From Paracoccus methylovorus (GTDB lineage: Bacteria > Pseudomonadota > Alphaproteobacteria > Rhodobacterales > Rhodobacteraceae): a DNA stretch of 64,000 nt. Position 1 is the first letter of the stretch. Each line of letters starts with the position of its first letter. The notes under the pieces were generated by a model. The model saw only the letters and a program-made list of their open reading frames with translations. It was not told the origin of the DNA and did not search any database. Shown here piece by piece: positions 26,494 through 35,343 of this stretch. The translations under genes and the position numbers were made by a program. The stretch spans positions 396,653 to 460,652 of the forward strand of contig NZ_CP070369.1 in the NCBI RefSeq assembly GCF_016919705.1, in the 5' to 3' direction.

Positions 26494-27066
26494 CTAACCC
26501 GAGCCGATATCCAGCAGCCGGCGCACCAGTTCGAAACTGTTGCGCACGCCCATCTTGCGGATCATGTTCGCGCGATGGACCTCGACCGTGCGGGGTGAGC
26601 AATCCAGCGACTTGGCAATCTCCTTGCTGGTGAATCCGTTGACCAGATAGCCGGCAATGCGCTTTTCCGTTGCGGTCAGCAAACTGGCCGCACCCACCGC
26701 CGATTCCAGAGGCCGATAAGTCCAGATCGCTAAGCGGTGCGGGTCGTGCTGATCCATGGTCCGACCCCTGCCCTCCATCCAGACGATCCGGCCGTCCTTG
26801 CGGCGCATGAATCGCTCGTCCTTGTAAAAAGGCCGTTCGCGCAGAGCCTTGCATGCGCGCTTGCCGACCAGATCGAAATCGGTCTGGCCCGGATAGAGGC
26901 AATGCATGGATCGCCCCTCAAGCTCTTGCGGGGTCCAGCCAAAGACTGTCTCAACCATCAGGCTGGCCCGGACGATGACGCGTTCGACCAGAACCAGCGT
27001 CGCATCGGGTGCGTTCTGGAAGCCAAGGCCGTCATAATCCCGGGTTTGCCAAACCGGTCGCTGCAT
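26494..27066 (-). CDS. PAS-LuxR transcriptional regulator
   Basis: A 190-residue regulator. The N-terminal 110 residues form a PAS-like sensor ('[20 protein letters not shown]', '[19 protein letters not shown]'). The C-terminal LuxR/GerE HTH includes '[20 protein letters not shown]' and '[20 protein letters not shown]'. No phosphoreceiver domain is present, so control is probably by a ligand. It diverges from the 3-oxoacid CoA-transferase operon 117 bp away and is its likely regulator. Confidence 0.88.
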   Translation of the reverse strand: MQRPVWQTRDYDGLGFQNAPDATLVLVERVIVRASLMVETVFGWTPQELEGRSMHCLYPGQTDFDLVGKRACKALRERPFYKDERFMRRKDGRIVWMEGRGRTMDQHDPHRLAIWTYRPLESAVGAASLLTATEKRIAGYLVNGFTSKEIAKSLDCSPRTVEVHRANMIRKMGVRNSFELVRRLLDIGSG

Positions 27067-27081
27067 CGGATACCTACTCGA

Positions 27082-27096
27082 CTACGTATTCCTACG
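27082..27096. promoter_or_regulatory. Candidate PAS-LuxR binding repeats
   Basis: Two CTACG direct repeats, 10 bp apart (27082 and 27092), lie just upstream of the LuxR-type gene and 88 bp before the CoA-transferase gene. One-turn spacing suits a LuxR dimer. This is inference only. Confidence 0.35.
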
Positions 27097-27183
27097 GATA
27101 GTGCATTTTCGCGACATACGACAGGGTTGATCGCGGCGGGCAAAAGGCCGACCGTCGGGGATCAACCAGATCGAGGCGTACGA

Positions 27184-27897
27184 ATGACAGGATCGAACAA
27201 GATATATCCCAGCGCGGATGCGGCACTGGAGGGGTTGCTTGAGGACGGAATGCTGATCGCAGCCGGCGGTTTCGGGCTTTGCGGCATCCCCGAATTGCTG
27301 ATCAATGCGATCCACAAGGCGGGGACCAAGGATCTGACCATCGCCAGCAACAATTGCGGCGTGGACGGGTTCGGGTTGGGCATCCTGCTGGACAGCCGCC
27401 AGATCAGGAAGATGATCTCGTCCTATGTCGGCGAGAATGCTGAATTCATGCGCCAATATCTTTCGGGTGAATTGGAGCTGGAGTTCAATCCTCAGGGCAC
27501 ATTGGCTGAACGCATGCGCGCCGGGGGCGCCGGCATTCCGGGCTTTTACACCAAGACCGGCGTGGGCACGGTGATCGCCGAGGGCAAGGAGCATCACGAT
27601 TTCGACGGTGAGACCTATATCCTGGAGCGCGGCATCGTCGCCGATCTCGCCATCGTCAAAGGCTGGAAGGCCGATACCTCGGGCAACGTGATCTTTCGCA
27701 AGACGGCGCGCAACTTCAACGTCCCTGCGGCGAAATGCGGCCGCATCTGCATCTGCGAGGTCGAAGAGATCGTGCCCACGGGCAGCCTTGATCCCGATGC
27801 GATCCACCTGCCGGGCATCTATGTCCACCGTCTGATCCAGGGCGAACACGAAAAGCGGATCGAGCAACGCACCACCCGCAAGAAGGAGACCGCGTGA
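27184..27897 (+). CDS. scoA: 3-oxoacid CoA-transferase, subunit A
   Basis: A 237-residue alpha subunit of succinyl-CoA:3-oxoacid CoA-transferase. The CoA-binding '[17 protein letters not shown]', '[20 protein letters not shown]' and '[19 protein letters not shown]' are characteristic. With subunit B it moves CoA from succinyl-CoA to acetoacetate or a similar oxoacid, joining ketone-body or short-chain acid use to thiolase. Its start at 27184 gives the normal subunit length. It abuts subunit B by TGATG. Confidence 0.93.
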   Translation: MTGSNKIYPSADAALEGLLEDGMLIAAGGFGLCGIPELLINAIHKAGTKDLTIASNNCGVDGFGLGILLDSRQIRKMISSYVGENAEFMRQYLSGELELEFNPQGTLAERMRAGGAGIPGFYTKTGVGTVIAEGKEHHDFDGETYILERGIVADLAIVKGWKADTSGNVIFRKTARNFNVPAAKCGRICICEVEEIVPTGSLDPDAIHLPGIYVHRLIQGEHEKRIEQRTTRKKETA

Positions 27898-28541
27898 TGG
27901 CCACCGAAATCAAGGGCTGGGATCGGAACCAGATGGCGGCTCGGGCCGCACAGGAACTGCAGGACGGCTGGTACGTGAACCTTGGGATCGGCATCCCCAC
28001 GCTGGTGGCGAACTACATCCCCGAGGGCGTCGAGGTGACGCTGCAATCCGAAAACGGCATGCTAGGCATCGGTCCCTTTCCCTATGAGGGCGAAGAGGAC
28101 GCGGACCTGATCAACGCCGGCAAGCAGACGGTAACCGAGTTGCCGCAGACCGCCTATTTCGACAGTTCGGAAAGCTTTGCCATGATCCGCGGCGGCAAGA
28201 TCGCCATGGCGATCCTGGGCGCCATGGAGGTGGCTGAGAACGGCGATCTGGCGAACTGGATGATCCCCGGCAAGCTGGTCAAGGGTATGGGCGGCGCCAT
28301 GGACCTTGTGGCCGGCGTGGGCCGGGTGGTGGTGGTCATGGACCACACCAACAAGGCCGGTGAATCCAAGGTGCTGCGGGCATGCACCCTGCCGCTGACC
28401 GGCAAGGGCGTGGTGGATCGGATCATCACCAACCTTGGCGTGCTGGACGTCGTTCCGGGCGGGCTGAAAATCGTCGAGCTGGCCGATGGTATCAGCGAGG
28501 CCGAGTTGCGGACAGCGACTGAGGCGGCGATTGTCGGTTGA
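27897..28541 (+). CDS. scoB: 3-oxoacid CoA-transferase, subunit B
   Basis: A 214-residue beta subunit. Catalytic Glu52 lies in [14 protein letters not shown], the glutamyl-CoA thioester site. '[20 protein letters not shown]' and '[20 protein letters not shown]' are conserved. The ATG of a TGATG overlap is used as start; a GTG one codon earlier is possible. It ends just before a strong hairpin terminator. Confidence 0.94.
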   Translation: MATEIKGWDRNQMAARAAQELQDGWYVNLGIGIPTLVANYIPEGVEVTLQSENGMLGIGPFPYEGEEDADLINAGKQTVTELPQTAYFDSSESFAMIRGGKIAMAILGAMEVAENGDLANWMIPGKLVKGMGGAMDLVAGVGRVVVVMDHTNKAGESKVLRACTLPLTGKGVVDRIITNLGVLDVVPGGLKIVELADGISEAELRTATEAAIVG

Positions 28542-28548
28542 GGGTTGG

Positions 28549-28567
28549 AGGGGGCCTCGGGCCCCCT
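28549..28567 (+). terminator. Terminator hairpin of the scoAB operon
   Basis: Perfect 8-bp arms AGGGGGCC/GGCCCCCT enclose a 3-nt loop, 8 bp after the subunit B stop. There is little U-tract (CTTG). Confidence 0.6.
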
Positions 28568-28809
28568 CTTGCGGCTGACGCCGCAATTCACCCCCGAGGG
28601 TATTGGGGCAACGAAGAAGCCGGGGGCCGTCATTGCCGGCGACCGGTTGTATGACCAGAAGTGCCGGGTAGTTTCATTCACGAAAGGCATGGCAGTAATG
28701 GTGGCCCCGCGCGATGATCCTGCCGCTGAGCCGAAGCCGGCGAAGCATGGCGGGGTTGAGCGCTTGCCGGTTGCCGCGATTCCACCGCTTCCTGAAAGCG
28801 ATCTGCGGC

Positions 28810-28840
28810 AAAAAGAAATGCCGGACCCAAGGGCCCGGCA
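28810..28840 (-). terminator. Rho-independent terminator of the psd-pssA-pmtA operon
   Basis: On the minus strand a stem of TGCCGG plus inner GC pairs (28819-28840, with a G-T wobble) is followed by TTTCTTTTT (28810-28818). It lies about 170 bp after the pmtA stop. The rest of 28568-29008 shows no supportable gene. Confidence 0.75.
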
Positions 28841-29008
28841 GTCGATACTACGTCAAACCACCACAACTTGACTGATTAGTCAATTAACATAAACACCGAT
28901 TCGTTGAAACTGGTTTCTAACCAGAAAGCGTCAGAATACCGGTGCGCGCACAACCGCTGGGCGATGAGCATTGCTTTCCCTTGCCTTGGGCAGGCCGTCA
29001 CCGCAGCC

Positions 29009-29629
29009 TTAGCCCGCCGCCTTACCCAGCACCAGAAACGTCATCATTCCCAGCGGCGGCAGGGTCCGACGCTCTTCCAATTTCAGGGACTCCTGTCCCA
29101 GCACCCTTTCGATGTGGAAATCCGAATGCCAGCCGATGGTGTTGGCCAGAGGGGCGAAAATCCGTTCGACCGCTGCCATCGCACCGCGTTCACGCGCGAA
29201 ATGGTTGGTGATGACGACCTTGCCGCCGGGTTTGCAGACGCGGGCGATCTCGGCCATCACCTGCTCGGGCTCGGGCACGACCGACAGCACATGCATCGCC
29301 GTAACGGTGTCGAAGTGGTTGTCCGGGAAATCCAGCGAACGCGCATCCATCTGCCGCAGCTCATGCACCTGCTTCAGTTCCAGCCGCTGCACCTTGGCGA
29401 TGGCCTTGTCCAGCATGTCCTGGCTGAAATCGATGCCGGTCACCTGTATCTGCGGGCCGTAATGTTCCAGCGACAGCCCGGTGCCGACGCCGACCTCCAG
29501 CACGGATCCGCCGCGGCGATTGATATATTCCACCGCCCGGCGCCGGCCCATGTTGGTTACCGCGCCAAAGGTCCGGTCATAGATCGGCGCCCAGCGGGAA
29601 TACGAGGATTGGACAGCTTCGATATCCAT
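29009..29629 (-). CDS. pmtA: Phosphatidylethanolamine N-methyltransferase, Rhodobacter PmtA type
   Basis: A 206-residue soluble class I methyltransferase. Motif I 'SVLEVGVGTGLSLEHYG' binds SAM; 'YSRWAPIYDRTFGAV' and 'MHVLSVVPEPEQVMAEIARV' are typical of bacterial PmtA of the Rhodobacter kind. It methylates phosphatidylethanolamine three times to phosphatidylcholine. It is the third gene after psd and pssA, which make its substrate, strongly supporting the assignment. AAGGAA precedes the ATG. Confidence 0.9.
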   Translation of the reverse strand: MDIEAVQSSYSRWAPIYDRTFGAVTNMGRRRAVEYINRRGGSVLEVGVGTGLSLEHYGPQIQVTGIDFSQDMLDKAIAKVQRLELKQVHELRQMDARSLDFPDNHFDTVTAMHVLSVVPEPEQVMAEIARVCKPGGKVVITNHFARERGAMAAVERIFAPLANTIGWHSDFHIERVLGQESLKLEERRTLPPLGMMTFLVLGKAAG

Positions 29630-29638
29630 TGCCGTTCC

Positions 29639-30385
29639 TTATCGGTTCGAGGGACGTTCCCGGTCAATCCACGCCCAGATCACCATCGCGACATAGGCAA
29701 GGCAAAGCGCGATCAGCGTAACCCAGGCAAAAGTCAGCAGCGCCGCCCCGACAAAGGCCACGCCGACCAGCAGGAACTTGACGTTCCCGCGCGATATCTT
29801 TGTGGTCTTGAAGGACCAGGTCGGGATGTGGCTGATGAGAAGCAGCCCCACCAGTATCATATGCAGGCAGATAAGGATCTGCGGCAACACCGGCCGATCG
29901 GCAAAGGCAAAGGACACATACATCGGCAGCATCACCAACAGCGCCCCAGCCGGCGAGGGGATGCCTTCGAAATAGGCACTGTCCCGACACGGATCATCGG
30001 ATTTGGTCGAGACATTGAAACGCGCAAGCCGGATCACGCAGCAGACGGCAAAGACCAGCACGCTGATCCAACCCAGCCCGCGAAAGTCCTTCAGTGCCCA
30101 GAAATACAGGATCAGCGGTGGGGCCACGCCGAAATTCAGGAAATCAGCCAGCGAATCCAGCTCGGCCCCGATCTTGCTGGAGGACCCCAGAAGCCGCGCG
30201 ATCCGTCCGTCTATGCCGTCAAGGATGCCTGCGGCGATGATCAGCAGCGCTGCCAGCATGTATTCGCCCTGCATGCCACAGCGGATGGCGGTCAGCCCGG
30301 CGCAAACCGCAACGATGGTCAGCATGTTCGGCAACAACTGGACCAGCGAAAATTCGGTCTGCGGGCCGGTCGGCTGATCCATCAC
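29639..30385 (-). CDS. pssA: CDP-diacylglycerol-serine O-phosphatidyltransferase
   Basis: A 248-residue membrane enzyme with about eight TM segments. The CDP-alcohol phosphotransferase signature is complete: Asp56, Asp59-Gly60, Ala63-Arg64, Gly73, Asp77 and Asp81. It makes phosphatidylserine from CDP-diacylglycerol and serine. It overlaps psd by ATGA, giving the pathway PssA, Psd and PmtA in one operon. Confidence 0.95.
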   Translation of the reverse strand: MMDQPTGPQTEFSLVQLLPNMLTIVAVCAGLTAIRCGMQGEYMLAALLIIAAGILDGIDGRIARLLGSSSKIGAELDSLADFLNFGVAPPLILYFWALKDFRGLGWISVLVFAVCCVIRLARFNVSTKSDDPCRDSAYFEGIPSPAGALLVMLPMYVSFAFADRPVLPQILICLHMILVGLLLISHIPTWSFKTTKISRGNVKFLLVGVAFVGAALLTFAWVTLIALCLAYVAMVIWAWIDRERPSNR

Positions 30386-31092
30386 GCCTCCGCCTGCTGG
30401 GCCTGCGGCAGTTCGGCGATGACCGTTTCGCCCGCGACCATGGTCTGGCCGATGTCGACCAGCGGCACGACGCCCGGCGGCAGATAGACATCCAGCCGCG
30501 AGCCAAAGCGGATGAGGCCGAACCGCTCTCCGGTCCGCAGATTGTCGCCCGGTTTCACGAAACAGACGATGCGGCGCGCCACGAGTCCGGCAATCTGCAC
30601 CACCGCCAGATCGCGCCCGTCGGCCATGCGGATGCGCAGGCCGTTTCTTTCGTTATCGACACTGGCCTTGTCGAGCGATGCGTTGAAGAACTTGCCGGGC
30701 CGATAGGCGACCGACACCACCTCGCCCGCGATGGGGCTGCGGTTCACGTGGCAGTTGAACACGCTCATGAAGACGCTGACCCGCGTCAGGGGGGCATCGG
30801 CCATGCCCAGTTCGGCCGGCGGCACGGCCGGCTCGATCAGCGACACCACCCCGTCCGCCGGGCTGACGATCAGGCCGGGGCGCAGGGGCGTCACACGCTC
30901 GGGGTCGCGAAAGAAGTAATAGCACCAGACGGTCAGGCCGACCCCGATCCAGCCCAACGGCTCCCATATCAGGAACAGCAGCAGCGTTGCCGCGGCAAAG
31001 CTTGCCACGAAGCGAATGCCCTCGCGGTGCATGGGCTTGATGAAGGTGTCGCGCATGCGCATTGGCGTTGTCCCCGGCTGAATGGCTGTCAC
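30382..31092 (-). CDS. psd: Phosphatidylserine decarboxylase proenzyme
   Basis: A 236-residue decarboxylase of the short (type II-like) class. A TM hairpin (about 28-60) anchors it. The self-cleavage site is Gly197-Ser198 in [13 protein letters not shown], which gives the pyruvoyl alpha chain; '[17 protein letters not shown]' is conserved. It converts phosphatidylserine to phosphatidylethanolamine. It is the first gene of the operon; an alternative start at Met11 or Met13 is possible. Confidence 0.95.
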   Translation of the reverse strand: MTAIQPGTTPMRMRDTFIKPMHREGIRFVASFAAATLLLFLIWEPLGWIGVGLTVWCYYFFRDPERVTPLRPGLIVSPADGVVSLIEPAVPPAELGMADAPLTRVSVFMSVFNCHVNRSPIAGEVVSVAYRPGKFFNASLDKASVDNERNGLRIRMADGRDLAVVQIAGLVARRIVCFVKPGDNLRTGERFGLIRFGSRLDVYLPPGVVPLVDIGQTMVAGETVIAELPQAQQAEA

Positions 31093-31211
31093 TCATAATG
31101 GGATTGGCTCCGCACGCAATAGCGCAGCCTGCCATACATGTTTGTCGGCAGACTTGTGCCCGCCCGGTGGGGCGGCCCCGCAAGCAGCACGGGCCCGCCC
31201 CTTGCAAGGCG

Positions 31212-32486
31212 TCAGCGGCGGCCGATGCCCAGCAGTTGGTAAAGCAGCAGCGCCGCAAAGGTCGAGGTGCCGATACCGCCCAAGGCGAAGTTGCCGATAT
31301 TGACGGTAAAGTCGCCCGCCCCAAGGATCAGCGCCACCCCCACGGTGAACAGGTTGCGCGGGTCCGAAAAATCGACCTTGTTGTCCACCCAGATCCGCGC
31401 CATGGCCGAGGCGATCAGGCCAAAGACCGACACCGCCAGCCCCGCCAGAACCGGCGCGGGGATGGTTTGCAGGACCGCGCCAAACTTGGGCGACAGACCC
31501 AGAAAGATCGCGATGACCGCCGCCATGGGAAAGATCAGCGTGGAATAGACCCGGGTCATGGCCATCACGCCGATGTTCTCGGCATAGGTGGTCACGCCCG
31601 TGCCGCCGCCCGCGCCCGCCAGCATGGTGGCAAGCCCGTCGCCTAAGAAACCCCGGCCGATATAGCGGTCCATGTTGCGCCCGGTGATTGCGCCCAAAGC
31701 TTTGATATGGCCAAGGTTCTCGGCCACCAGCACGATGGCGACCGGGGCGATCAGGCTGATCGCCGACCACTCGAACCGGGGGGCGGTGAAATTCGGCACC
31801 CCAAACCAAGGCGCGGCAGCGATGGCGGAAAAGTCGATACCCGGCACCATTCCAAGCCCGTTGCCAAAGCCCAGCACCAGCACATAGCCGAACAGCAGCG
31901 CAACCAGAACCGCGATCCGCCGCGTCGCCTGCCGCCCATAGACCGAAACCAGCGCCATGCACAGCACGGTCGCCAAGGCGATGCTGAGGTGGGCATGGCT
32001 GCCGTCCAACTGCTGGACCGCCACGGGGGCAAGGTTCAGCCCGATGGACATGCCGATGGCGCCGGTCACGGCCGGGGGCATCAGCTTTTCGACCCAGCCC
32101 GAGCCGATGGCCATCACGATCAGGCCGATCAGCGCATAGACAAAGCCCGCGGCGATGATGCCTCCAAGCGCCACGGCGATGTTTGGGTTCGGCCCGCCGC
32201 CGGCAAAGCCGGTCGCGGCCATGATGACGGCGATGAAGGCAAAGGAGGAACCAAGATAGCTTGGCACCCTTCCCCCTGTGATCACAAAGAACAAAAGCGT
32301 GCCGATCCCAGAGAAGAATACCGCGACATTGGGATCGAACCCCATGATCAGCGGCGCCAGGATGGTCGACCCGGACATTGCCAGCAAGTGCTGCAGGCTC
32401 ATCGGCACGGCAGCGGCAAACGGCAGCTTTTCATCGGGTAGCACCGTGGCGCCCGCTGCGGGGCGCCAGTCAGGAAAATAGCCCAT
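31212..32486 (-). CDS. Uracil/xanthine (NCS2) permease, RutG/UraA-like
   Basis: A 424-residue membrane transporter with about 14 TM segments. The nucleobase-transporter signature is present as 'VAENLGHIKALGAITGRNMD', with the substrate-binding glutamate before NLG. Others in this group import uracil, xanthine or urate with protons. The start at 32486 gives family length; upstream in-frame sequence is not conserved. No purine or pyrimidine catabolic gene lies nearby, so the substrate is open. Confidence 0.9.
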   Translation of the reverse strand: MGYFPDWRPAAGATVLPDEKLPFAAAVPMSLQHLLAMSGSTILAPLIMGFDPNVAVFFSGIGTLLFFVITGGRVPSYLGSSFAFIAVIMAATGFAGGGPNPNIAVALGGIIAAGFVYALIGLIVMAIGSGWVEKLMPPAVTGAIGMSIGLNLAPVAVQQLDGSHAHLSIALATVLCMALVSVYGRQATRRIAVLVALLFGYVLVLGFGNGLGMVPGIDFSAIAAAPWFGVPNFTAPRFEWSAISLIAPVAIVLVAENLGHIKALGAITGRNMDRYIGRGFLGDGLATMLAGAGGGTGVTTYAENIGVMAMTRVYSTLIFPMAAVIAIFLGLSPKFGAVLQTIPAPVLAGLAVSVFGLIASAMARIWVDNKVDFSDPRNLFTVGVALILGAGDFTVNIGNFALGGIGTSTFAALLLYQLLGIGRR

Positions 32487-32625
32487 CACGTCTCTCGGAT
32501 TCGGTTGCGTGACCAAGCTTTTGGGCGGGTTTGCAGAAAAATTCCAGTGGTAACCGCGCAATGACGCAATGAGCCTGTCCGGGACTAGGCCCCCTGCCCC
32601 GTCTATTGCCAGATGCCGGTTGGCA

Positions 32626-32653
32626 TCGGGGGGCGCAAACCGGCGCCCCCCGA
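32626..32653 (-). terminator. Strong GC hairpin after cytochrome b561 gene
   Basis: Perfect 10-bp arms TCGGGGGGCG/CGCCCCCCGA surround an 8-nt loop, 42 bp after the cytochrome b561 stop. No U-tract follows, so it could instead stabilise the mRNA end. Confidence 0.5.
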
Positions 32654-32694
32654 GTTCGGCCGCGCGGATGCCAGCCCATCCGCGGGCACGACGG

Positions 32695-33303
32695 CTACTT
32701 GCGGCCGCAAACGCGCTTCCAGCCGACAATCATGGGCCGGATCAGATCCTCGCGCTTCCACAGCCGATAAAACAGGATCGTCGCGACATGCAGCACCACC
32801 ATCAGCATGATGACCTTGCCCAGAATGTCATGCCAGTTCAATGCCATGCGCGAGATCTTGGCACTGACCATCCGGGCCAGCGGGCCGGTGTTGACATAAT
32901 CCTGCGGGTCGGCGACCAGTCCGATCGCGGCCTGCGCTGCCAGAACGACCAGCAGTGCGATCACGAACAACCCGCCAAGCGGGTTGTGCCCCGGCCAATA
33001 GCTGGGACGCCGCGCCGGGATATCGCGCAGATAGGCGAAGACTGCACGGGGACCGTAAAGACAGCTTCGGAACCGCGCCGGGCGTGGCCCGACAAAGCCC
33101 CAAAGCAAGCGAAAGACCAGAAGCCCGATCACTGCATAACCGAACAGGAAATGCAGCGTCATGATATCCGGGCCGAACCTGCCCAACCCCCAGGCCGAGG
33201 CAACGCAGATCACAAGCGCCCAGTGAAAGATCCGCAGCGGCAGATCCCACAACCGGATCACCTGCGTCATCTGCTGGGATGCCTCGGCACTGAAATCGCG
33301 CAT
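32695..33303 (-). CDS. Cytochrome b561-family membrane protein
   Basis: A 202-residue di-heme b-type cytochrome with four TM segments. Likely heme histidines are in IFHWAL, MTLHFLFGY, NWHDILGK and VVLHVATIL. It follows the cytochrome c' gene by 1 bp and probably passes electrons between quinone and that cytochrome. The start at 33303 is closest to the upstream stop; Met12 would be an alternative. Confidence 0.88.
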   Translation of the reverse strand: MRDFSAEASQQMTQVIRLWDLPLRIFHWALVICVASAWGLGRFGPDIMTLHFLFGYAVIGLLVFRLLWGFVGPRPARFRSCLYGPRAVFAYLRDIPARRPSYWPGHNPLGGLFVIALLVVLAAQAAIGLVADPQDYVNTGPLARMVSAKISRMALNWHDILGKVIMLMVVLHVATILFYRLWKREDLIRPMIVGWKRVCGRK

Positions 33304-33304
33304 C

Positions 33305-33760
33305 CTAGAAATCCTTGGCGCGATAGTCGTCGTGGCAGGCTTTGCAGGTCGCTCCAACCTTTCCGACTGCGGGGGCCATCGCCTTATGCCCGTCTCCGGC
33401 CACTTCGTTCAGCGCGGCAACCGCCTCGCCAAACGCCATGCCCTTGGCCCGGTAATCGTCGGGCTGCGCCCAGATCGCCGGCAGGGCGCGGGTCTTGCCA
33501 GCCAGTTCAGTGTTCGAGGTTCCGGGCATCAACAGGTCGTCATGCTGATATTCGGACAGTACTTTCAGATCGGCCGCAAGCGCCTTGGCCCGGTCGGCGT
33601 CATAAGGTGCCTCGCCCTGTGCCATGGCGCCCAAAGCGCCCATTTCCAGACCGACCAGTTTGTAAAAACCGATACGGGCGGCCGCGACATCCTCAGGCTC
33701 GGCCGCATGGGCCAGTGCGGGAAGGGTCAGGGCAAGGGCTGCCAGAATCATCTTGTGCAT
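33305..33760 (-). CDS. Cytochrome c' family protein, exported
   Basis: A 151-residue protein with a Sec signal (MILAALALTLPALAHA) and a C-terminal heme site Cys139-x-x-Cys142-His143, the placement seen in cytochrome c'. This family binds NO and CO or carries electrons. It diverges from the SqrR-like repressor gene, with a candidate shared operator between them. The ATG at 33760 is chosen because AGAGGTG lies six bases before it. Confidence 0.9.
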   Translation of the reverse strand: MHKMILAALALTLPALAHAAEPEDVAAARIGFYKLVGLEMGALGAMAQGEAPYDADRAKALAADLKVLSEYQHDDLLMPGTSNTELAGKTRALPAIWAQPDDYRAKGMAFGEAVAALNEVAGDGHKAMAPAVGKVGATCKACHDDYRAKDF

Positions 33761-33820
33761 GAAAATCACCTCTTTGCTTGCGGATTTATGGCTCGCGCAT
33801 GTGAACGAGGGGGTGGGGTA

Positions 33821-33840
33821 ACATTCGTAATTTCGAATAT
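33821..33840. promoter_or_regulatory. Candidate SqrR/BigR operator, copy 1
   Basis: ACATTCG-N6-CGAATAT matches ATATTCG-N6-CGTATAT at 36284-36303 upstream of the MBL gene. It lies between the cytochrome c' and arsR-type genes. AT-rich palindromes with this geometry suit ArsR-type repressors. Confidence 0.5.
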
Positions 33841-33893
33841 TAATGCGTCAAACTGCCGCCACACAGATTTGTGACGGGCAATTCGGCTTCACC

Positions 33894-33930
33894 TTGACCG
33901 TATATTCGCAACATTGTAGTTATAGAATAT
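33894..33930 (+). promoter_or_regulatory. Promoter of the SqrR-like gene, probably leaderless
   Basis: TTGACC (33894-33899) and TAGTTA (33917-33922) are 17 bp apart. The ATG follows only 6 bp after the -10, so transcription probably begins at or near it. An ATATTC-N17-GAATAT repeat (33902-33930) covers the promoter and start codon and may be a repressor site. No Shine-Dalgarno sequence is present. Confidence 0.55.
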
Positions 33931-34249
33931 GAGTATTAACGTCAGCATAGATCCCGAGGCGATGCGCGCGGCCGCTGACGAGGCAAGCGAGTTCCTGAAA
34001 TCGCTGGGCAATCGTCACCGGCTGCTGATCCTGTGCCTGTTGGTGCAGGGCGAGAAATCCGTGGGCCAGCTTGCGGATTTTCTGGGCATCCGCGATTCGA
34101 CGGTGTCGCAGCATCTGGCGCTGCTGCGGCGCGACAGGATCATCGCCGGCCGCCGCGACGGCCAGACGATCTGGTATCGCATCGAAAGCCAGCCCGCACG
34201 CAAAGTGATGGAAGTGCTTTACAGCGATTTCTGTGGCCGCAAGGGCTGA
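33929..34249 (+). CDS. ArsR-family repressor, SqrR/BigR-like persulfide sensor
   Basis: A 106-residue winged-helix repressor. The recognition helix is in 'GIRDSTVSQHLALLRRD'. Cys36 and Cys102 are 66 residues apart, the same spacing as the pair that forms a polysulfide bridge in SqrR of Rhodobacter. That supports sensing of hydropersulfides instead of metals, as does the convergent operon of a persulfide-dioxygenase-like MBL protein and YeeE/YedE. It probably represses that operon and the divergent cytochrome pair. Confidence 0.85.
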   Translation: MSINVSIDPEAMRAAADEASEFLKSLGNRHRLLILCLLVQGEKSVGQLADFLGIRDSTVSQHLALLRRDRIIAGRRDGQTIWYRIESQPARKVMEVLYSDFCGRKG

Positions 34250-34276
34250 CTTCTGGCCTCTAAGAATGGCCGCTTC

Positions 34277-34714
34277 CTATTGCTCGTTATCTGAACGGGC
34301 AGCAGACCCGCGCTGAACCGTCTTGGCGACGGCGATTCCCGCGATCATGGCCGCAACGAACAACACCGGCTCGGGACGCATAAGACCGATGGCAGGGATC
34401 GCGCCCCCCGGACAAAAGCCCGCCAACCCCCATCCAACACCGAACAGCGCCGAGCCACCCAGTAAGGCCAGGTCGATGTCGCGCCTTTGCGGCAGGTGAA
34501 AGCGCCAGTCGAAAACCGGCGCGGCATGGCGCAACACCAGCCGGTAGCCGATAATGACCACCATCAGCGCGCCGCCCATCACGAAGGCAAGGGAGGGATC
34601 CCAGGTTCCGGCGATATCAAAGAAGTTCAGCACTTTGGCCGGGTTTATCATCCCCGAAACCGCAATGCCTGCGCCAAAGACCAACCCGATCAGCAAGGCC
34701 GACAGCAAGGCCAC
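34277..34714 (-). CDS. YeeE/YedE-type membrane protein, second half (DUF6691)
   Basis: A 145-residue membrane protein with four likely TM segments. 'FGAGIAVSGMINPAKVLNFF' and 'GVGWGLAGFCPGGAIPA', containing the conserved cysteine, mark it as one half of a YeeE/YedE sulfur-compound transporter. It uses a GTG start with GGGAGGG before it, 1 bp after the stop of the other half. The pair probably moves thiosulfate or persulfide sulfur. Confidence 0.88.
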   Translation of the reverse strand: MALLSALLIGLVFGAGIAVSGMINPAKVLNFFDIAGTWDPSLAFVMGGALMVVIIGYRLVLRHAAPVFDWRFHLPQRRDIDLALLGGSALFGVGWGLAGFCPGGAIPAIGLMRPEPVLFVAAMIAGIAVAKTVQRGSAARSDNEQ

Positions 34715-34715
34715 C

Positions 34716-35141
34716 TCACATCCCTCCCACCAGGTGGCGCGTCACATAGACCGTCAGCCCCGCCGTCAGCATGAAGCAAAGCGTCGCCATGATCGAACGG
34801 CGCGACAACCGCGCCATGCCGCAAACCCCGTGCCCCGAGGTGCAGCCGCCGCTATAGGTCACGCCGATGCCGACCAGCAGCCCGCTAAGCACGGTCATGA
34901 CCAGCGGCACCGGGCTGTCAAAGGCGATCCTTAGTCCACCCAGCCCGGCCAGCAGCGCGGGTGCGGCAACCGCGCCGGCCAGAAAGGCCAGCCGCCAGCC
35001 CCGGTCGCCTTGCGATGCAAAAGCCCCCGCCAGAATCCCGGTCATGCCGGCGATACGGCCGTGCAACGCCATCAAAAGCACAGCAGCCAAACCGATCAAC
35101 CCACCGCCCAGCAGCGATTGCACGGGCGTGAACTCGGTCAT
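34716..35141 (-). CDS. YeeE/YedE-type membrane protein, first half
   Basis: A 141-residue membrane protein, partner of the following half. Its sulfur-binding motif is 'YSGGCTSGHGVCGMARLSRR', where the cysteines are thought to relay sulfur in YeeE. Three to four TM segments are predicted. The start is fixed by an ATGA overlap with the DUF2892 gene. Confidence 0.9.
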   Translation of the reverse strand: MTEFTPVQSLLGGGLIGLAAVLLMALHGRIAGMTGILAGAFASQGDRGWRLAFLAGAVAAPALLAGLGGLRIAFDSPVPLVMTVLSGLLVGIGVTYSGGCTSGHGVCGMARLSRRSIMATLCFMLTAGLTVYVTRHLVGGM

Positions 35142-35341
35142 TTCCGACCTGCTGTGCAGATGCCCAGCATCGCCCAAAGCGGGCAGAACCGCACCACGCC
35201 GGTCACGACCAGAACCAGCCCGGCAATCACCGACACCCAGGTCCAAAGCATCGAAAGTGCGGTCAGGAAGGGCAGCAATACCAGCACGACGCCCAGTATC
35301 AGCCGCAGCGCGCGTTCGGTGCTTCCAATGTTGATTTGCAT
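35138..35341 (-). CDS. DUF2892 (YgaP-like) small membrane protein
   Basis: A 67-residue membrane protein with two TM segments. 'STERALRLILGVVLVLL' and 'CPLWAMLGICT' are typical of DUF2892, the membrane part of rhodanese YgaP. There is no rhodanese domain. It sits 2 bp after the MBL gene and is often found in persulfide operons. Function is unknown. Confidence 0.9.
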   Translation of the reverse strand: MQINIGSTERALRLILGVVLVLLPFLTALSMLWTWVSVIAGLVLVVTGVVRFCPLWAMLGICTAGRK

Positions 35342-35343
35342 CT

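Noticed and set aside
28545..28871. 108-codon plus-strand frame after scoB
   Set aside because: It runs through two terminator hairpins and lacks a ribosome site.
28904..30487. 527-codon plus-strand frame over pmtA and pssA
   Set aside because: Antisense to two genes with complete motifs; composition (Gln, His, Arg rich) is typical of a shadow frame.
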